DNA from: Streptomyces sioyaensis
GTDB taxonomy: Bacteria; Actinomycetota; Actinomycetes; Streptomycetales; Streptomycetaceae
Reading direction: 5' to 3'
Assembly: GCF_004122735.1 (NCBI RefSeq)
Contig: NZ_SDIF01000001.1
Coordinates: forward strand, 1 to 64,000
DNA: 64,000 bases
Shown here: in pieces, positions 1 to 7,910 of the stretch
Numbering within the stretch: position 1 is the stretch's first letter
How the letters are laid out: each line of letters opens with the position of its first letter
Program-made: the position numbers and the translations under genes
The notes under the pieces: generated by a model
Databases searched by the model: none
Seen by the model: the letters and a program-made list of their open reading frames with translations, nothing else
What the model was told of the DNA's origin: nothing

Positions 1-14
1 GGCGGCCGCGACGC

Positions 15-440
15 TCAGAGCACCGCGGCGGTCTCCTCGTGCGCGTAGCTGAACCCGTCGTCGTCGAAGTAGAAGACGGTGGCCTTCACCTTGTCGCCCT
101 TGGCGAAGTACGAACCCTCGCCCACCCGGAGGTTCACCAGCGCCGTGTGGTCGGCGTAGTCGCAGATGAGCTTGTCCTTCTTGATCGTCCCGGCGGCCTC
201 CGAGCCGACAGGACGGGGCGAGGCACCGAACACGTTGGCCACCAGCTGATGGTTCATGCCGGGGTCGCAGGAGTAGGTGACCTTCATCTGCAGGCCCGGC
301 GCGTGCAGGGCGACCTTGTTGATCGCCAGGAGGTTGGCCTTGGCGGACGCGGCCGGTGCCCCGGCGAGCGCACCGGCGCCCACCAGGACGGTGACGGCCG
401 CGGTTCCGGCGAGACGACGCCGGAGACGGGATGACTTCAT
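15..440 (-). CDS. Secreted hypothetical protein
   Basis: A 141-residue protein with a clear Sec signal peptide: a basic start (KSSRLRRRLAG), a hydrophobic stretch at about residues 11-27, and an Ala-x-Ala type cleavage region near APAASA at about residue 32. The mature part is about 108 residues, rich in Val, Lys and Asp, and has two cysteines (in SCDPG and LICDY) that could form one disulfide. I recognise no enzyme motif or named domain. The size and the beta-prone pattern fit the small immunoglobulin-like secreted proteins common in Streptomyces. The gene is divergent from the EF-hand gene. A secreted protein is certain from the sequence; its function is unknown. Confidence 0.75.
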   Translation of the reverse strand: MKSSRLRRRLAGTAAVTVLVGAGALAGAPAASAKANLLAINKVALHAPGLQMKVTYSCDPGMNHQLVANVFGASPRPVGSEAAGTIKKDKLICDYADHTALVNLRVGEGSYFAKGDKVKATVFYFDDDGFSYAHEETAAVL

Positions 441-742
441 CGGATTTCCTTCCCCCCTGCGCAGCCCCCTGGTCCGAGACGACGGAGATGTCCGTCTGTG
501 CGGGCGACTGCGACAGATATTCGGTTTGACTCGGGATCATACGTGACCTTCCCGGCCGAACCGAATGCTTATTCGGGAAGCGCCGACCGTCCTCCCGGCA
601 CCCGTGAGCCACGCCGGACACACCCGTCGATGACCGTCCGCAAGAAGTCGGCCACTTAGTGTGCTCATGGCGGCTCTTCGTGGCGCCCGCGAAGAGCCGC
701 CGCCAGGCTCCGCCAGGAGCACCCCGTCCGGAAGGAATGCCC
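441..742. other. Divergent intergenic region
   Basis: About 300 bases separate the secreted protein gene on the minus strand from the EF-hand gene on the plus strand. It must hold both promoters. I see no convincing gene. The only strong structure is the hairpin at 669-701. The GGAAGGA at 730-736 is the ribosome binding site of the EF-hand gene. Confidence 0.5.
669..701 (+). other. Leader hairpin upstream of EF-hand gene
   Basis: The arms GGCGGCTCTTCG (669-680) and CGAAGAGCCGCC (690-701) are perfect 12-base inverted repeats with a 9-base loop. They end 29 bases before the ribosome binding site of the EF-hand gene. No gene ends just upstream in either direction, so this is not an obvious terminator. 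It is either a 5'-leader element (attenuator or stability stem) or a protein-binding palindrome. Confidence 0.55.
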
Positions 743-1231
743 ATGATCCCCAAAGCCCTGCGCGCGGAGTACGAGCAGCGCTTCTCCACGTACGACACCG
801 ACGGCGACGGCTACCTGACCGCCCAGGACTTCACCGAGCGGGCCCGCGTGCTGGCGGACGCGGTGGGTGAGCCGGCGGACTCGGCCAAGGCTCAGGCGCT
901 GCAGGAGGGGATGCGCCACACCTTCGAGCAGCTCGCCGACCTGGCCGACGTGGACCGTATGGGACGCCTGAGCCTGGAGCAGTTCATCAAGGCGTTCAGC
1001 CGCGCCGGCACGTCGGGAGCCATGGGCTCGGTCGTGGGACCGTCGGTCGCCGCGACCATCGCGCTGGCCGACACCGACGGGGACGGCGTGGTCAGCCGGG
1101 AGGACTTCGCGGCGCTGCACCGGGCGGCGGGCTACTCGGCCGCCCAGGCGGACGCGGCGTTCACCGCACTGGACCGCGAGGGAAAGGGCCGGCTGATGGT
1201 CGAGGCCTGGCAGGCCGCCGTCAGCGAGTAG
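743..1231 (+). CDS. Four-EF-hand calcium-binding protein
   Basis: A 162-residue cytosolic protein of the calmodulin-like type known in Streptomyces (CabB/CabC/CabD group). Four EF-hand loops can be read: DTDGDGYLTAQD at residues 18-29, DVDRMGRLSLEQ at 69-80, DTDGDGVVSRED at 110-121 and DREGKGRLMVEA at 144-155. Loops 1 and 3 have full Ca2+ ligand sets ending in Asp. Loops 2 and 4 carry Met or Lys at ligand positions and probably bind weakly or not at all. ATG at 743 is preferred over ATG at 737 because GGAAGGA then lies six bases upstream. Its target is not shown by the neighbours. Confidence 0.9.
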   Translation: MIPKALRAEYEQRFSTYDTDGDGYLTAQDFTERARVLADAVGEPADSAKAQALQEGMRHTFEQLADLADVDRMGRLSLEQFIKAFSRAGTSGAMGSVVGPSVAATIALADTDGDGVVSREDFAALHRAAGYSAAQADAAFTALDREGKGRLMVEAWQAAVSE

Positions 1232-1256
1232 CCGTCGGCGGCGACGTCCGCGCACG

Positions 1257-1278
1257 GCCGCTCCGCAGGGAGAGCGGC
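1257..1278. terminator. Possible bidirectional terminator
   Basis: GCCGCTC (1257-1263) and GAGCGGC (1272-1278) form a 7-base-pair stem with an 8-base loop in the short gap between the convergent EF-hand and monooxygenase genes. There is no U-tract, which is usual for this GC-rich group. Confidence 0.4.
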
Positions 1279-1287
1279 GCCCGGCCC

Positions 1288-2907
1288 TCACGCCCGGAAG
1301 GTCGCCGCGAGATACGACACCAGCTCCGGACCGCTCACCCGCGCGGAGCGCATCCCCAGGTAGCCGTCGGGGCGGATGACGAACCCCGCACCCCCGGCCG
1401 CGCCGTAGCTCCGCCGGAACTCGTCCAGCGCGTCCCGGACGACGGGCAGCAGCAGGCCGTCCGTCGCGGTGTGCGGGGCCACGATCACCCAGACGTCCAG
1501 CTGCCCGTGCGCCGCACTCCGGGCCGACGCCACCAGCTCGCCGTACGGCGGCAGTTGCTCCGGGCGGTCCGCATAGAGCAGCACGGTGTGCTCCTGGCCG
1601 CGCAGGAGGTCGAACAGCCGGGACGGGAAGGCGGTGAGGTCGAAGCGGAGACCGCCGCAGTCCGGGGCCCGGTCCCCGGGTGCGGGGCCCTGGTGCGGCG
1701 GCCGGTCCGGCGCGACGATCGGGCTGCCCCGGTAGCCGACGAGGAGCTGGGCCTCGCGCCGGATCACCGTCGACGGGTCGTCCGGATCCGCCTGGACGCC
1801 CTCAGCGGCGTGCCGCACCGTCCGCCGCACCACCTCCTCTCCCACGGGGCGGCGTTCCGCGTGGTAGCTGAGCAAAAGCTGGGCACTCGCCGTCGACCGC
1901 ACCGCCATGGCCACCTTCCAGGCGAGGTTGCAGGCGTCCTGGATGCCGGTGTTCATGCCCTGGGCGCCCGTGGGCGGATGGATGTGGGCGGCGTCCCCCG
2001 CCAGGAACACCCGGTCCGCTCCGTACTGGTCCACCAGGCGGTGGCTGATCCGGAAGACCGAGGACCAGCGCAGCCGGGAGGCGGTGGCGGGCTGCGGGGC
2101 GAGCCGGTCCAGGACCGCCTGGATGTGTTCCAGACCGGGAGCGGGGCCACCGCCCTCCAGACCGTTCAACACACCCTCGCCGCCAGGGAGTTGAGCCCGG
2201 GAGAGTTCGGGCGGGACGAGCATGGACAGCCGGTAGCGGTGGCGGCCGGGCAGCGGGATGCACACCAGCAGATCGTCGGTGTGCCCGTCGCGCTGGTGCA
2301 TGGACCGGACCGCATAGCCGGGCGGCAGGTTCCAGTCGACCTCGACGTCCCCCAGCATGTACTCCTCGGGGAGAGCGGCGCCCTGGAAGCCGAACCCGAG
2401 AACCTTGCGGACGATGCTGTGGGCGCCGTCGCATCCGAGGAGGTAGCCGGCGCTGATCCGTTCCCGGGTGCCGGAGGGCAGCGCGAGATCGGCCCGGACC
2501 GCGTCGGCGTCCTGCTCGAAGTCCACCAGCTCGGTGCCGCGTTCGACCCGGCCCCCGCCGCGCACGAGTTGTTCCTCCAGGATCCGCTCGGTCTCGTTCT
2601 GCGGTAGCGCGGCGAAGCGGTACGGCACCTCCGGCGGCAGCGTCAGCTCCATCCGCGCCTGCTGGGCGCCATTGACGTAGAGCAACTGCCCCCGCAGCGG
2701 CACCGCGGCCGCCAGGACCTCGCGGACCACCCCCATGCGGTCCCAGATCTCCAGCGTCCGGGGCTGGATGCCCACCGCCTTGGCGTACGGCTGCCGCGCG
2801 GGGAGCCTGTCGACGACGCGGCACCCGATCCCGCGGCGCCGCAGTTCGCAGGCCGCCGTCAGGCCGACCGGCCCGGCCCCCGCGACCAGCACCTCCACGT
2901 CGGTCAC
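1288..2907 (-). CDS. FAD-dependent aromatic hydroxylase-like monooxygenase
   Basis: A 539-residue class A flavoprotein monooxygenase (FAD_binding_3 family, like polyketide or rifampicin hydroxylases). The N terminus has the dinucleotide fold GAGPVGLTAACELRRRG followed by the acidic strand end CRVVDR. The DG motif is LGCDGAHS and the FAD-ribose GD motif is FLAGDAAHIHPPTGAQGMN. The last 150 or so residues match the thioredoxin-like C-terminal domain of this family. It would use NAD(P)H and O2 to hydroxylate an aromatic substrate; the substrate cannot be told. The GTG at 2907 is chosen because GGGGAGG lies six bases upstream and the family normally begins a few residues before the first beta strand. 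An in-frame Arg/Glu-rich extension to 3003 looks non-native. It stands alone, divergent from the Rpf gene. Confidence 0.85.
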   Translation of the reverse strand: MTDVEVLVAGAGPVGLTAACELRRRGIGCRVVDRLPARQPYAKAVGIQPRTLEIWDRMGVVREVLAAAVPLRGQLLYVNGAQQARMELTLPPEVPYRFAALPQNETERILEEQLVRGGGRVERGTELVDFEQDADAVRADLALPSGTRERISAGYLLGCDGAHSIVRKVLGFGFQGAALPEEYMLGDVEVDWNLPPGYAVRSMHQRDGHTDDLLVCIPLPGRHRYRLSMLVPPELSRAQLPGGEGVLNGLEGGGPAPGLEHIQAVLDRLAPQPATASRLRWSSVFRISHRLVDQYGADRVFLAGDAAHIHPPTGAQGMNTGIQDACNLAWKVAMAVRSTASAQLLLSYHAERRPVGEEVVRRTVRHAAEGVQADPDDPSTVIRREAQLLVGYRGSPIVAPDRPPHQGPAPGDRAPDCGGLRFDLTAFPSRLFDLLRGQEHTVLLYADRPEQLPPYGELVASARSAAHGQLDVWVIVAPHTATDGLLLPVVRDALDEFRRSYGAAGGAGFVIRPDGYLGMRSARVSGPELVSYLAATFRA

Positions 2908-3568
2908 TGCCGCCTCCCCGGCTGCCTCCTCCGCCCGCCTCCTGCGCCGCCTTCCGCACTGCCTCCTGCGCTGCCTCCGGTGCGCAGACGCACTCCTTTC
3001 CAATGCACCACAGGGCGGGACACCTGTCCATTTCAGCCCGGTTTAGTGATACATGCCCCTCACGCAGGGGTCCCCGCCGGGTGCGGATGCCGGTGAAAGT
3101 GCAGGTGAAGGCGGACTCGGGCTTCGGGGGGGGCGGCCCCTTGCCGTACCCGGCCGGCCGGGGGCGTTGCACCGCGCCGGCGCCCGTGCGCGGTGCGTGC
3201 GGACCTGTGCAGCGCATGCAACACGTGCGCCGGATGCGCTCGGCGGACACCCCGGGGCCGGGCAGGTGATCGCGGGGCCCATGGGTGTCATGCGCCTCGG
3301 CCAGGAACGGTGCGCCCCTGCCGTTCTGATCAGGTGCGCCGTGGACAGGCACGGTCGCGCACCGACGGCAAGGGGGCAGGGCGGACGGCGATGGCGCTAC
3401 CGCGCGCTCTGCCGGGGGGAAGTCGGAGCATGGTTGTCTCTTCCCCGTCAAATTCACGGCGCCGTACGGAAATGCGGTTCGAGCATCGTTCGAACACGCA
3501 CACCGTTAAGGCGCCGGGTTTCTGAAATGCCGCCAGGCAACTGCGCGGCGGGCGACGGGAGTACCCGC
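2908..3568. other. Long divergent intergenic region
   Basis: About 660 bases lie between the monooxygenase start (minus) and the Rpf start (plus). The first 90 bases, read on the minus strand, are purine-rich with several GGAGG-like words in imperfect repeats. Further on there is an inverted repeat at 3477-3495. I looked for a c-di-AMP (ydaO-type) riboswitch, which precedes rpf genes in many actinomycetes, and could not recognise one. Open frames here lack ribosome binding sites and family resemblance. Confidence 0.45.
3477..3495. promoter_or_regulatory. Inverted repeat upstream of rpf-like gene
   Basis: GTTCGA-N7-TCGAAC is a perfect 6-base inverted repeat 74 bases upstream of the Rpf-LysM start, in an AT-richer patch. 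It is a candidate operator or promoter element; the cognate factor is unknown. Confidence 0.35.
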
Positions 3569-4261
3569 ATGGAATTTCGTCAGGCATCGGAATCGACGGC
3601 CCGCAATGAATTTCGGGGCCACGGGGTCCGGAGCATCACGGCGGCGGCCGTCCTGTTGGCGGCCGGTGTGCTGAACCTCGCGTCCGGAGCGCCGGCCGAG
3701 GCCCGGGGAGGCGCCGCCTGGGACCGCCTCGCCGGATGCGAGAGCGGAGGGAACTGGCGTACCGACACGGGGAACGGCTTCTCCGGAGGGCTGCAGCTCG
3801 CCCACTCCACCTGGCACTCGTTCGGCGGCGGCGCCTACGCGTCACGGGCCGGGCGGGCGACCCGGGCGCAGCAGATCCGGGTCGCGGAACGGGTGCTGGC
3901 CCGTCAGGGCTGGGGCGCCTGGCCGGCCTGCTCGGCCTCCCTGGGGCTCAACTCGGCCACCCGGCACAGCGCGCCACGCTCCACCACCGCGCACGCCGCC
4001 CCGCAGCGGCACGCCGGTGCGCCGGCCCGCGGCCGGGTGCGGCATCCGCAGACCCATGAGAAGCGCCACAAAGACGGACGTCATCGGAGTACCGGCAGGT
4101 CGCTCGTCGTCAACACCGGGGACACGGTGAGCGGCCTCGCGTATGCGCACGGATGCGGCTGGCAGGAATTCTACCGGCTGAACCGAAAGGTGATCGGAGC
4201 GAATCCGAACCTCATTTTCCCCGGCATGCGACTGGTCGTGCCGCGTTCCGCGGGGCACTGA
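3569..4261 (+). CDS. Rpf-like transglycosylase with LysM domain
   Basis: A 230-residue secreted cell-wall protein. A signal sequence (hydrophobic about residues 24-40, AEARG cleavage region near 46) is followed by a resuscitation-promoting-factor domain. This has the diagnostic WDRLAGCESGGNW with the catalytic-type Glu, then GFSGGLQ, an HSTW element and QGWGAWPAC. After a His/Arg-rich linker, a C-terminal LysM domain (NTGDTVSGLAYAHGC to PGMRLVVP, about residues 183-228) should anchor it to peptidoglycan. Rpf proteins cleave peptidoglycan and promote spore germination and growth resumption in Streptomyces. ATG at 3569 has GGGAG seven bases upstream; an ATG at 3527 is less well placed. It is monocistronic, ending in the hairpin at 4333. 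Confidence 0.9.
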   Translation: MEFRQASESTARNEFRGHGVRSITAAAVLLAAGVLNLASGAPAEARGGAAWDRLAGCESGGNWRTDTGNGFSGGLQLAHSTWHSFGGGAYASRAGRATRAQQIRVAERVLARQGWGAWPACSASLGLNSATRHSAPRSTTAHAAPQRHAGAPARGRVRHPQTHEKRHKDGRHRSTGRSLVVNTGDTVSGLAYAHGCGWQEFYRLNRKVIGANPNLIFPGMRLVVPRSAGH

Positions 4262-4332
4262 GCACGGTCCGCAATCCCCGGGTTTTCCCGCCCTGTTCAG
4301 GGAAATCCGCTGATGCTCCGCCCCTGCACGGC

Positions 4333-4364
4333 ACGGTGGCTCGTCCGGACGGACGAGCCACCGT
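4333..4364. terminator. Strong bidirectional terminator
   Basis: ACGGTGGCTCGTCC (4333-4346), loop GGAC, then GGACGAGCCACCGT (4351-4364): a perfect 14-base-pair stem with a 4-base loop between the convergent Rpf and CBS genes. It can serve both transcripts. Confidence 0.8.
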
Positions 4365-4440
4365 CAGGCGCTTTCGCGTGCGGGGAATTCCACACGGTGG
4401 CGCGCCTGGCGGGTGTTGAACGAACGGAGCCGTTCCGGGG

Positions 4441-4875
4441 TCAGGCGGTGGCGTAGACGTGGCTTGCGAACTCCGCGATCTGTTTGTCGCTGAGGTTCTT
4501 GGCGAGATTGGCCTCGGTGATCATTCCCACCAGTTGGTGGCCGCCTTTGACATCGATCACCGGCAGGCGCTTGATGTGCTGCTGCTCCATGGTCCGCAGC
4601 ACCTCACTGGCGTCCGCGTCGGCGTCGATCCAGTGCAGCCTGCCGCCCATCGAACCGGCCTGTACCGTCGCCGGATCGATCCCTTCGGCACAACAGGAGA
4701 TCACGATGTCACGATCGGTGATCAACCCGGTCAGCTTGTTGTTGTCACCGCAGATGGGCAGGCAGCCGACATCCAGATCCCGCATCATCTTCGCGGCGTC
4801 CTTCAAGGTGTCGTGCGCCCCCACACAGTGTGCTCCGCCGGACATGATGTCCCGCGCCCGCAGCTTGCTGGCCAT
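4441..4875 (-). CDS. Twin CBS domain protein
   Basis: A 144-residue protein made of one CBS-domain pair (Bateman module) and little else. CBS1 starts at ARDIMSGGAHCV and ends at GLITDRDIV. CBS2 runs through ADASEVLRTMEQQHIKRLPVID to GMITEANLAKNL. Such stand-alone modules usually bind adenosine nucleotides and act as energy-state sensors; no catalytic domain is attached. ATG at 4875 is supported by an AGGAGGA sequence about five bases upstream. It is divergent from the M3 peptidase gene, with about 186 bases between starts. Confidence 0.9.
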   Translation of the reverse strand: MASKLRARDIMSGGAHCVGAHDTLKDAAKMMRDLDVGCLPICGDNNKLTGLITDRDIVISCCAEGIDPATVQAGSMGGRLHWIDADADASEVLRTMEQQHIKRLPVIDVKGGHQLVGMITEANLAKNLSDKQIAEFASHVYATA

Positions 4876-5061
4876 GATTCCTCCTGCCTCAGGAGTGTGG
4901 TTCGCCTTGCCTTCGATCACATCACGAATGGTCCGTCGTCGCTTCCCGGGAGCGGGCCCGGACACCCACACATTTCGGTTCTCAACTACCGGCGCGCACA
5001 AGCTGTTCTCCTGCCGCGACTGCCGTACCCGGACCGCGCCTCCGGCGTAGTGTCGACCGCT

Positions 5062-7086
5062 GTGACGTCGAATCCCTTCTTTGCGCCGAGCGATCTGCCC
5101 TACGAGCTGCCGCCCTTCGCGCGGATCCGTAACGAGCACTTTCTGCCCGCCTTCGTACGCGGCATGGACGAGCAACTGGCCGAGGTGGCGGCGATCAGCG
5201 CCGGTGCCGGGCCGGCGACCTTCGAGAACACCGTCGAGGCGCTGGAGCGCAGCGGCGCGGTGCTGGACCGGGTGAGCCGGGTGTTCTTCAACAAGGCGGC
5301 CTGCGACACCGATGACGAGATCCAGGCGCTCGAAGCCGAGATCACCCCCCGGCTGGCCGCCCATGACGATGCGCTGCTGCTCGACCCCGCCCTGTTCGCC
5401 CGGCTCGACGCGCTCCACGGGCGGCGCGAGCAGCTCGGGCTGGACGCGGAACAGCTGATGCTGCTGGAACGCCATCACACCCGCCGGGTCCGCGCCGGTG
5501 CGCGGCTCGCCCCGGAACAGCAGCAGCGGCTGCGCGAGCTGAACACCGAAATCGCCGCCCGGTGCACCGAGTTCGGGCAGAACCTGCGCACCGCCGACGC
5601 GGCCGCCGCGCTGGTCCTGGACCGTGCCGAGGAGCTGGCCGGGCTCTCCGCGGACCAGATCGCGGCCGCCGCCCGGAACGCCCATGCGCTCGGGCACGAG
5701 GGCAAGTTCGTGCTCAGCCTGAAGAACTTCTCGAACCAGCCGGAGCTCGCCGCGCTCGACGATCCCGCCCTGCGCGAGCGGCTGCTGGCCGCCTCCCTGG
5801 GGCGCGGCATCGACAGCAACGGCTCGGTCGCCGTCGCCCTGGCCGGGCTGCGCGCCGAGCGCGCCGCTCTGCTCGGCTACCCCAGCCACGCCGCCTGGGA
5901 GGTCGCGGACCGGACCGCCGGCACCACCGAGGCCGTCGAGGACCTGCTCGGCCGGCTGGTCGCGCCCGCCGTCGCCAACGCCGAGCGGGAGGGCGCCGCC
6001 CTGGCCGAGGCGGCCGGAGTTGCCGAGATCGGCGCGGCGGACTGGCAGTACTACTCCGAGCGGGTGCGCAAGGAGCGCTTCGACCTCGACGCGGCGGCGC
6101 TGCGGCCGTATCTGGAGCTGGAGACCGTGCTGCACGACGGTGTCTTTCATGCCGCCGGGCTGGTCTACGGGATCAGCTTCACCCCGCGCCCCGATCTGGT
6201 GCCGCACCACCCGGACGCCCGCATCTACGAGGTGCACGACGCCGACGGCAGTCAACTGGGCCTGTACGTCGGCGACTTCCACGCCCGTGAGTCGAAGCGG
6301 GGCGGTGCCTGGATGGACGCGCTGGTGCCGCAGTCCCGTCTGCTCGGGCACCAGCCGGTGGTGGTCAACCATCTCAATGTCGCGAAGCCGCCGGCGGGCG
6401 AACCGGTGCTGCTGACGTGGAGTGAGGTCCACACGCTGTTCCACGAGTTCGGGCATGCGCTGCACGGTCTGTTCTCGGACGTTCGCTACCCCCTGCTGTC
6501 GGGCACCCAGGTGCCGCGCGACTTCGTCGAGTTCCCGTCCCAGGTCAACGAGGTGTGGGCGGACTGGCCGGAGGTGCTGGCGCATTACGCCCGACACCAC
6601 GTCACCGGCGAGCCGATGCCGCCCGAACTGCCTGCCCGGCTGCGCGAGGCGGAGACCTTCGGTGCGGGGTTCCGGATGGTGGAGCACCAGGCGGCCGCGG
6701 TGCTCGACTGGGCCTGGCACAGCCTCTCCGCCGACCAGGTGCCGGAGGAGGGCGCCGCCGAGGCGTTCGAGACGGCCGCCCTCCAGCGCTCCGGGCTCGC
6801 GATGGCCGCGATCCCACCGCGTTACCGCACCGGCTACTTCTCCCATGTCTTCCACGGCGGCTACGCGGCCGGGTACTACGGCTACCGCTGGGCAGAGGTC
6901 CTGGACGCCGACACCGTGCGCTGGTTCCGGGAGAACGGGAAGACGGTCCGCGAGAGCGGAGAGATCTTCCGCCGGGAGCTGCTGAGCAAGGGCGGCAGCG
7001 TCGATCCGCTCGGGGCGTTCCGCGCGGTGGTCGGACGCGATGCGCAGATCGAGCCGCTGCTGGCACGCCACGGGCTGGACGGCTGA
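5062..7086 (+). CDS. M3-family zinc oligopeptidase (Dcp/OpdA-like)
   Basis: A 674-residue cytosolic metallopeptidase of family M3A (thimet oligopeptidase fold), the usual length for bacterial dipeptidyl carboxypeptidases and oligopeptidase A. The zinc site is FHEFGHALHG with His461, Glu462 and His465. Glu490 in DFVEFPSQ is the expected third ligand. The N terminus (SNPFFAPSDLPYELPPFARI) and the C-terminal GYAAGYYGYRWAEVLDAD signature are typical. It would degrade short peptides released by proteases or signal-peptide turnover. GTG at 5062 is chosen because it gives the family-type start; GTG at 5050 is an alternative. No signal peptide is present and the gene is monocistronic. Confidence 0.92.
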   Translation: MTSNPFFAPSDLPYELPPFARIRNEHFLPAFVRGMDEQLAEVAAISAGAGPATFENTVEALERSGAVLDRVSRVFFNKAACDTDDEIQALEAEITPRLAAHDDALLLDPALFARLDALHGRREQLGLDAEQLMLLERHHTRRVRAGARLAPEQQQRLRELNTEIAARCTEFGQNLRTADAAAALVLDRAEELAGLSADQIAAAARNAHALGHEGKFVLSLKNFSNQPELAALDDPALRERLLAASLGRGIDSNGSVAVALAGLRAERAALLGYPSHAAWEVADRTAGTTEAVEDLLGRLVAPAVANAEREGAALAEAAGVAEIGAADWQYYSERVRKERFDLDAAALRPYLELETVLHDGVFHAAGLVYGISFTPRPDLVPHHPDARIYEVHDADGSQLGLYVGDFHARESKRGGAWMDALVPQSRLLGHQPVVVNHLNVAKPPAGEPVLLTWSEVHTLFHEFGHALHGLFSDVRYPLLSGTQVPRDFVEFPSQVNEVWADWPEVLAHYARHHVTGEPMPPELPARLREAETFGAGFRMVEHQAAAVLDWAWHSLSADQVPEEGAAEAFETAALQRSGLAMAAIPPRYRTGYFSHVFHGGYAAGYYGYRWAEVLDADTVRWFRENGKTVRESGEIFRRELLSKGGSVDPLGAFRAVVGRDAQIEPLLARHGLDG

Positions 7087-7088
7087 GC

Positions 7089-7104
7089 GTCCCGGCCGCG
7101 GGAC
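7089..7104. terminator. Weak hairpin after M3 peptidase
   Basis: GTCCCG-GCCG-CGGGAC gives a 6-base-pair stem a few bases after the peptidase stop, in a GC-rich convergent gap that has further weaker palindromes up to 7195. It may act as a terminator. Confidence 0.3.
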
Positions 7105-7194
7105 CGCGGGCCGTCGGCGCACGGCCGGCGGCCGCTCCGCGAGCACGGTCGGCGGCCGCCCCGCCCGTATAGGAGCGGCCTCCCGCCGCCGGCC

Positions 7195-7812
7195 TCAGCC
7201 GGCCACGAAGCGGTGCTGCGGCTCCCCCTGGAGACGGCCCGGCGGGAGCTTGCGGCCGTATGCGACCAGCAGCAGGTCCTGGGCGGTGCCGTAGAGGGGG
7301 GCTCCGGTGCCCAGGGACCAGTCGAGGTCCTCGGCGCGGAGTGCGATACCGCTGAGGTCGGCCCCGAAGAACCGGGCGGTCCTGGGGGTGATCTGCTCCA
7401 GGAGGAAGCGTAGGCGGGCGGCGGGGACCTGGCGGTCGAGGCCGAGGGGGACGGTGAAGTCCAGGCCGTGGACCACGTCGTGCCCGAGCGCCGACGCCGG
7501 CCCGCCGACCGGCGGGGTCCAGGGGTGCGTCGCATTGTCCCGGAGGAAACCGGCGAGCTCCCCGGTCGACGCGGCAGCGGCGTCCCTGCGGGCGCACCGG
7601 TCGGTCATCCGGTGGAGGCGGCCGCCCGACCGGACGAGTTCGGCGACCGTCCTGGGGAGCGAGTAGCGGAACCCCAACGACATGTGGGCCGCCAGCTCCC
7701 GGACTCTCCACCCCGCGCACAGCGTGGGTGCCTGCCACTGTCCGTCCGACAGGCCGTCCAGTACGGCCGCCAGCTCCCGTCGTTCGGCCGCGATCTCCGC
7801 CTTGATGTCCAT
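7195..7812 (-). CDS. DinB/mycothiol-dependent maleylpyruvate isomerase-like protein
   Basis: A 205-residue protein of the actinobacterial TIGR03083/MDMPI-N group. The start (IKAEIAAERRELAAVLDGL), WQAPTLCAGWRVRELAAH and the distant HDVVHGLD place three histidines where the DinB four-helix fold binds a divalent metal. Members are mycothiol-dependent isomerases or transferases; the substrate here is unknown. ATG at 7812 with GAGAGGGG nine bases upstream is preferred to longer starts. It is divergent from a LysR gene 98 bases away across an inverted repeat, so it is the likely target of that regulator. Confidence 0.75.
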   Translation of the reverse strand: MDIKAEIAAERRELAAVLDGLSDGQWQAPTLCAGWRVRELAAHMSLGFRYSLPRTVAELVRSGGRLHRMTDRCARRDAAAASTGELAGFLRDNATHPWTPPVGGPASALGHDVVHGLDFTVPLGLDRQVPAARLRFLLEQITPRTARFFGADLSGIALRAEDLDWSLGTGAPLYGTAQDLLLVAYGRKLPPGRLQGEPQHRFVAG

Positions 7813-7850
7813 CGGTGCATCCCCTCTCCAACTGCCTCCGGTCTCAAGGA

Positions 7851-7878
7851 TCTTGGAGCGCTCGCCATAAGTCCAAGA
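7851..7878. promoter_or_regulatory. Candidate LysR-type operator
   Basis: TCTTGGA (7851-7857) and TCCAAGA (7872-7878) form a perfect 7-base inverted repeat with a 14-base spacer in the 98-base gap between divergent genes. LysR regulators typically bind such interrupted dyads between their own gene and the target gene. A TAGAAT -10-like box at 7897-7902 lies only eight bases before the LysR start, which suggests a leaderless transcript. Confidence 0.5.
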
Positions 7879-7910
7879 GCTGCTGTTTCTGCTCACTAGA
7901 ATCATCAGTT

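Noticed and set aside
2908-3568. c-di-AMP (ydaO-type) riboswitch before the Rpf-like gene
   Set aside because: Expected from knowledge of actinobacterial rpf genes, but I could not find the conserved ydaO core. A covariance-model search would settle it.
4441-7146. A 900-residue minus-strand open frame through the CBS gene and across the M3 peptidase gene
   Set aside because: Only the first-encoded CBS part from 4875 down is real. The rest is the antisense of the peptidase and has no family resemblance; long antisense frames are common at this GC content.
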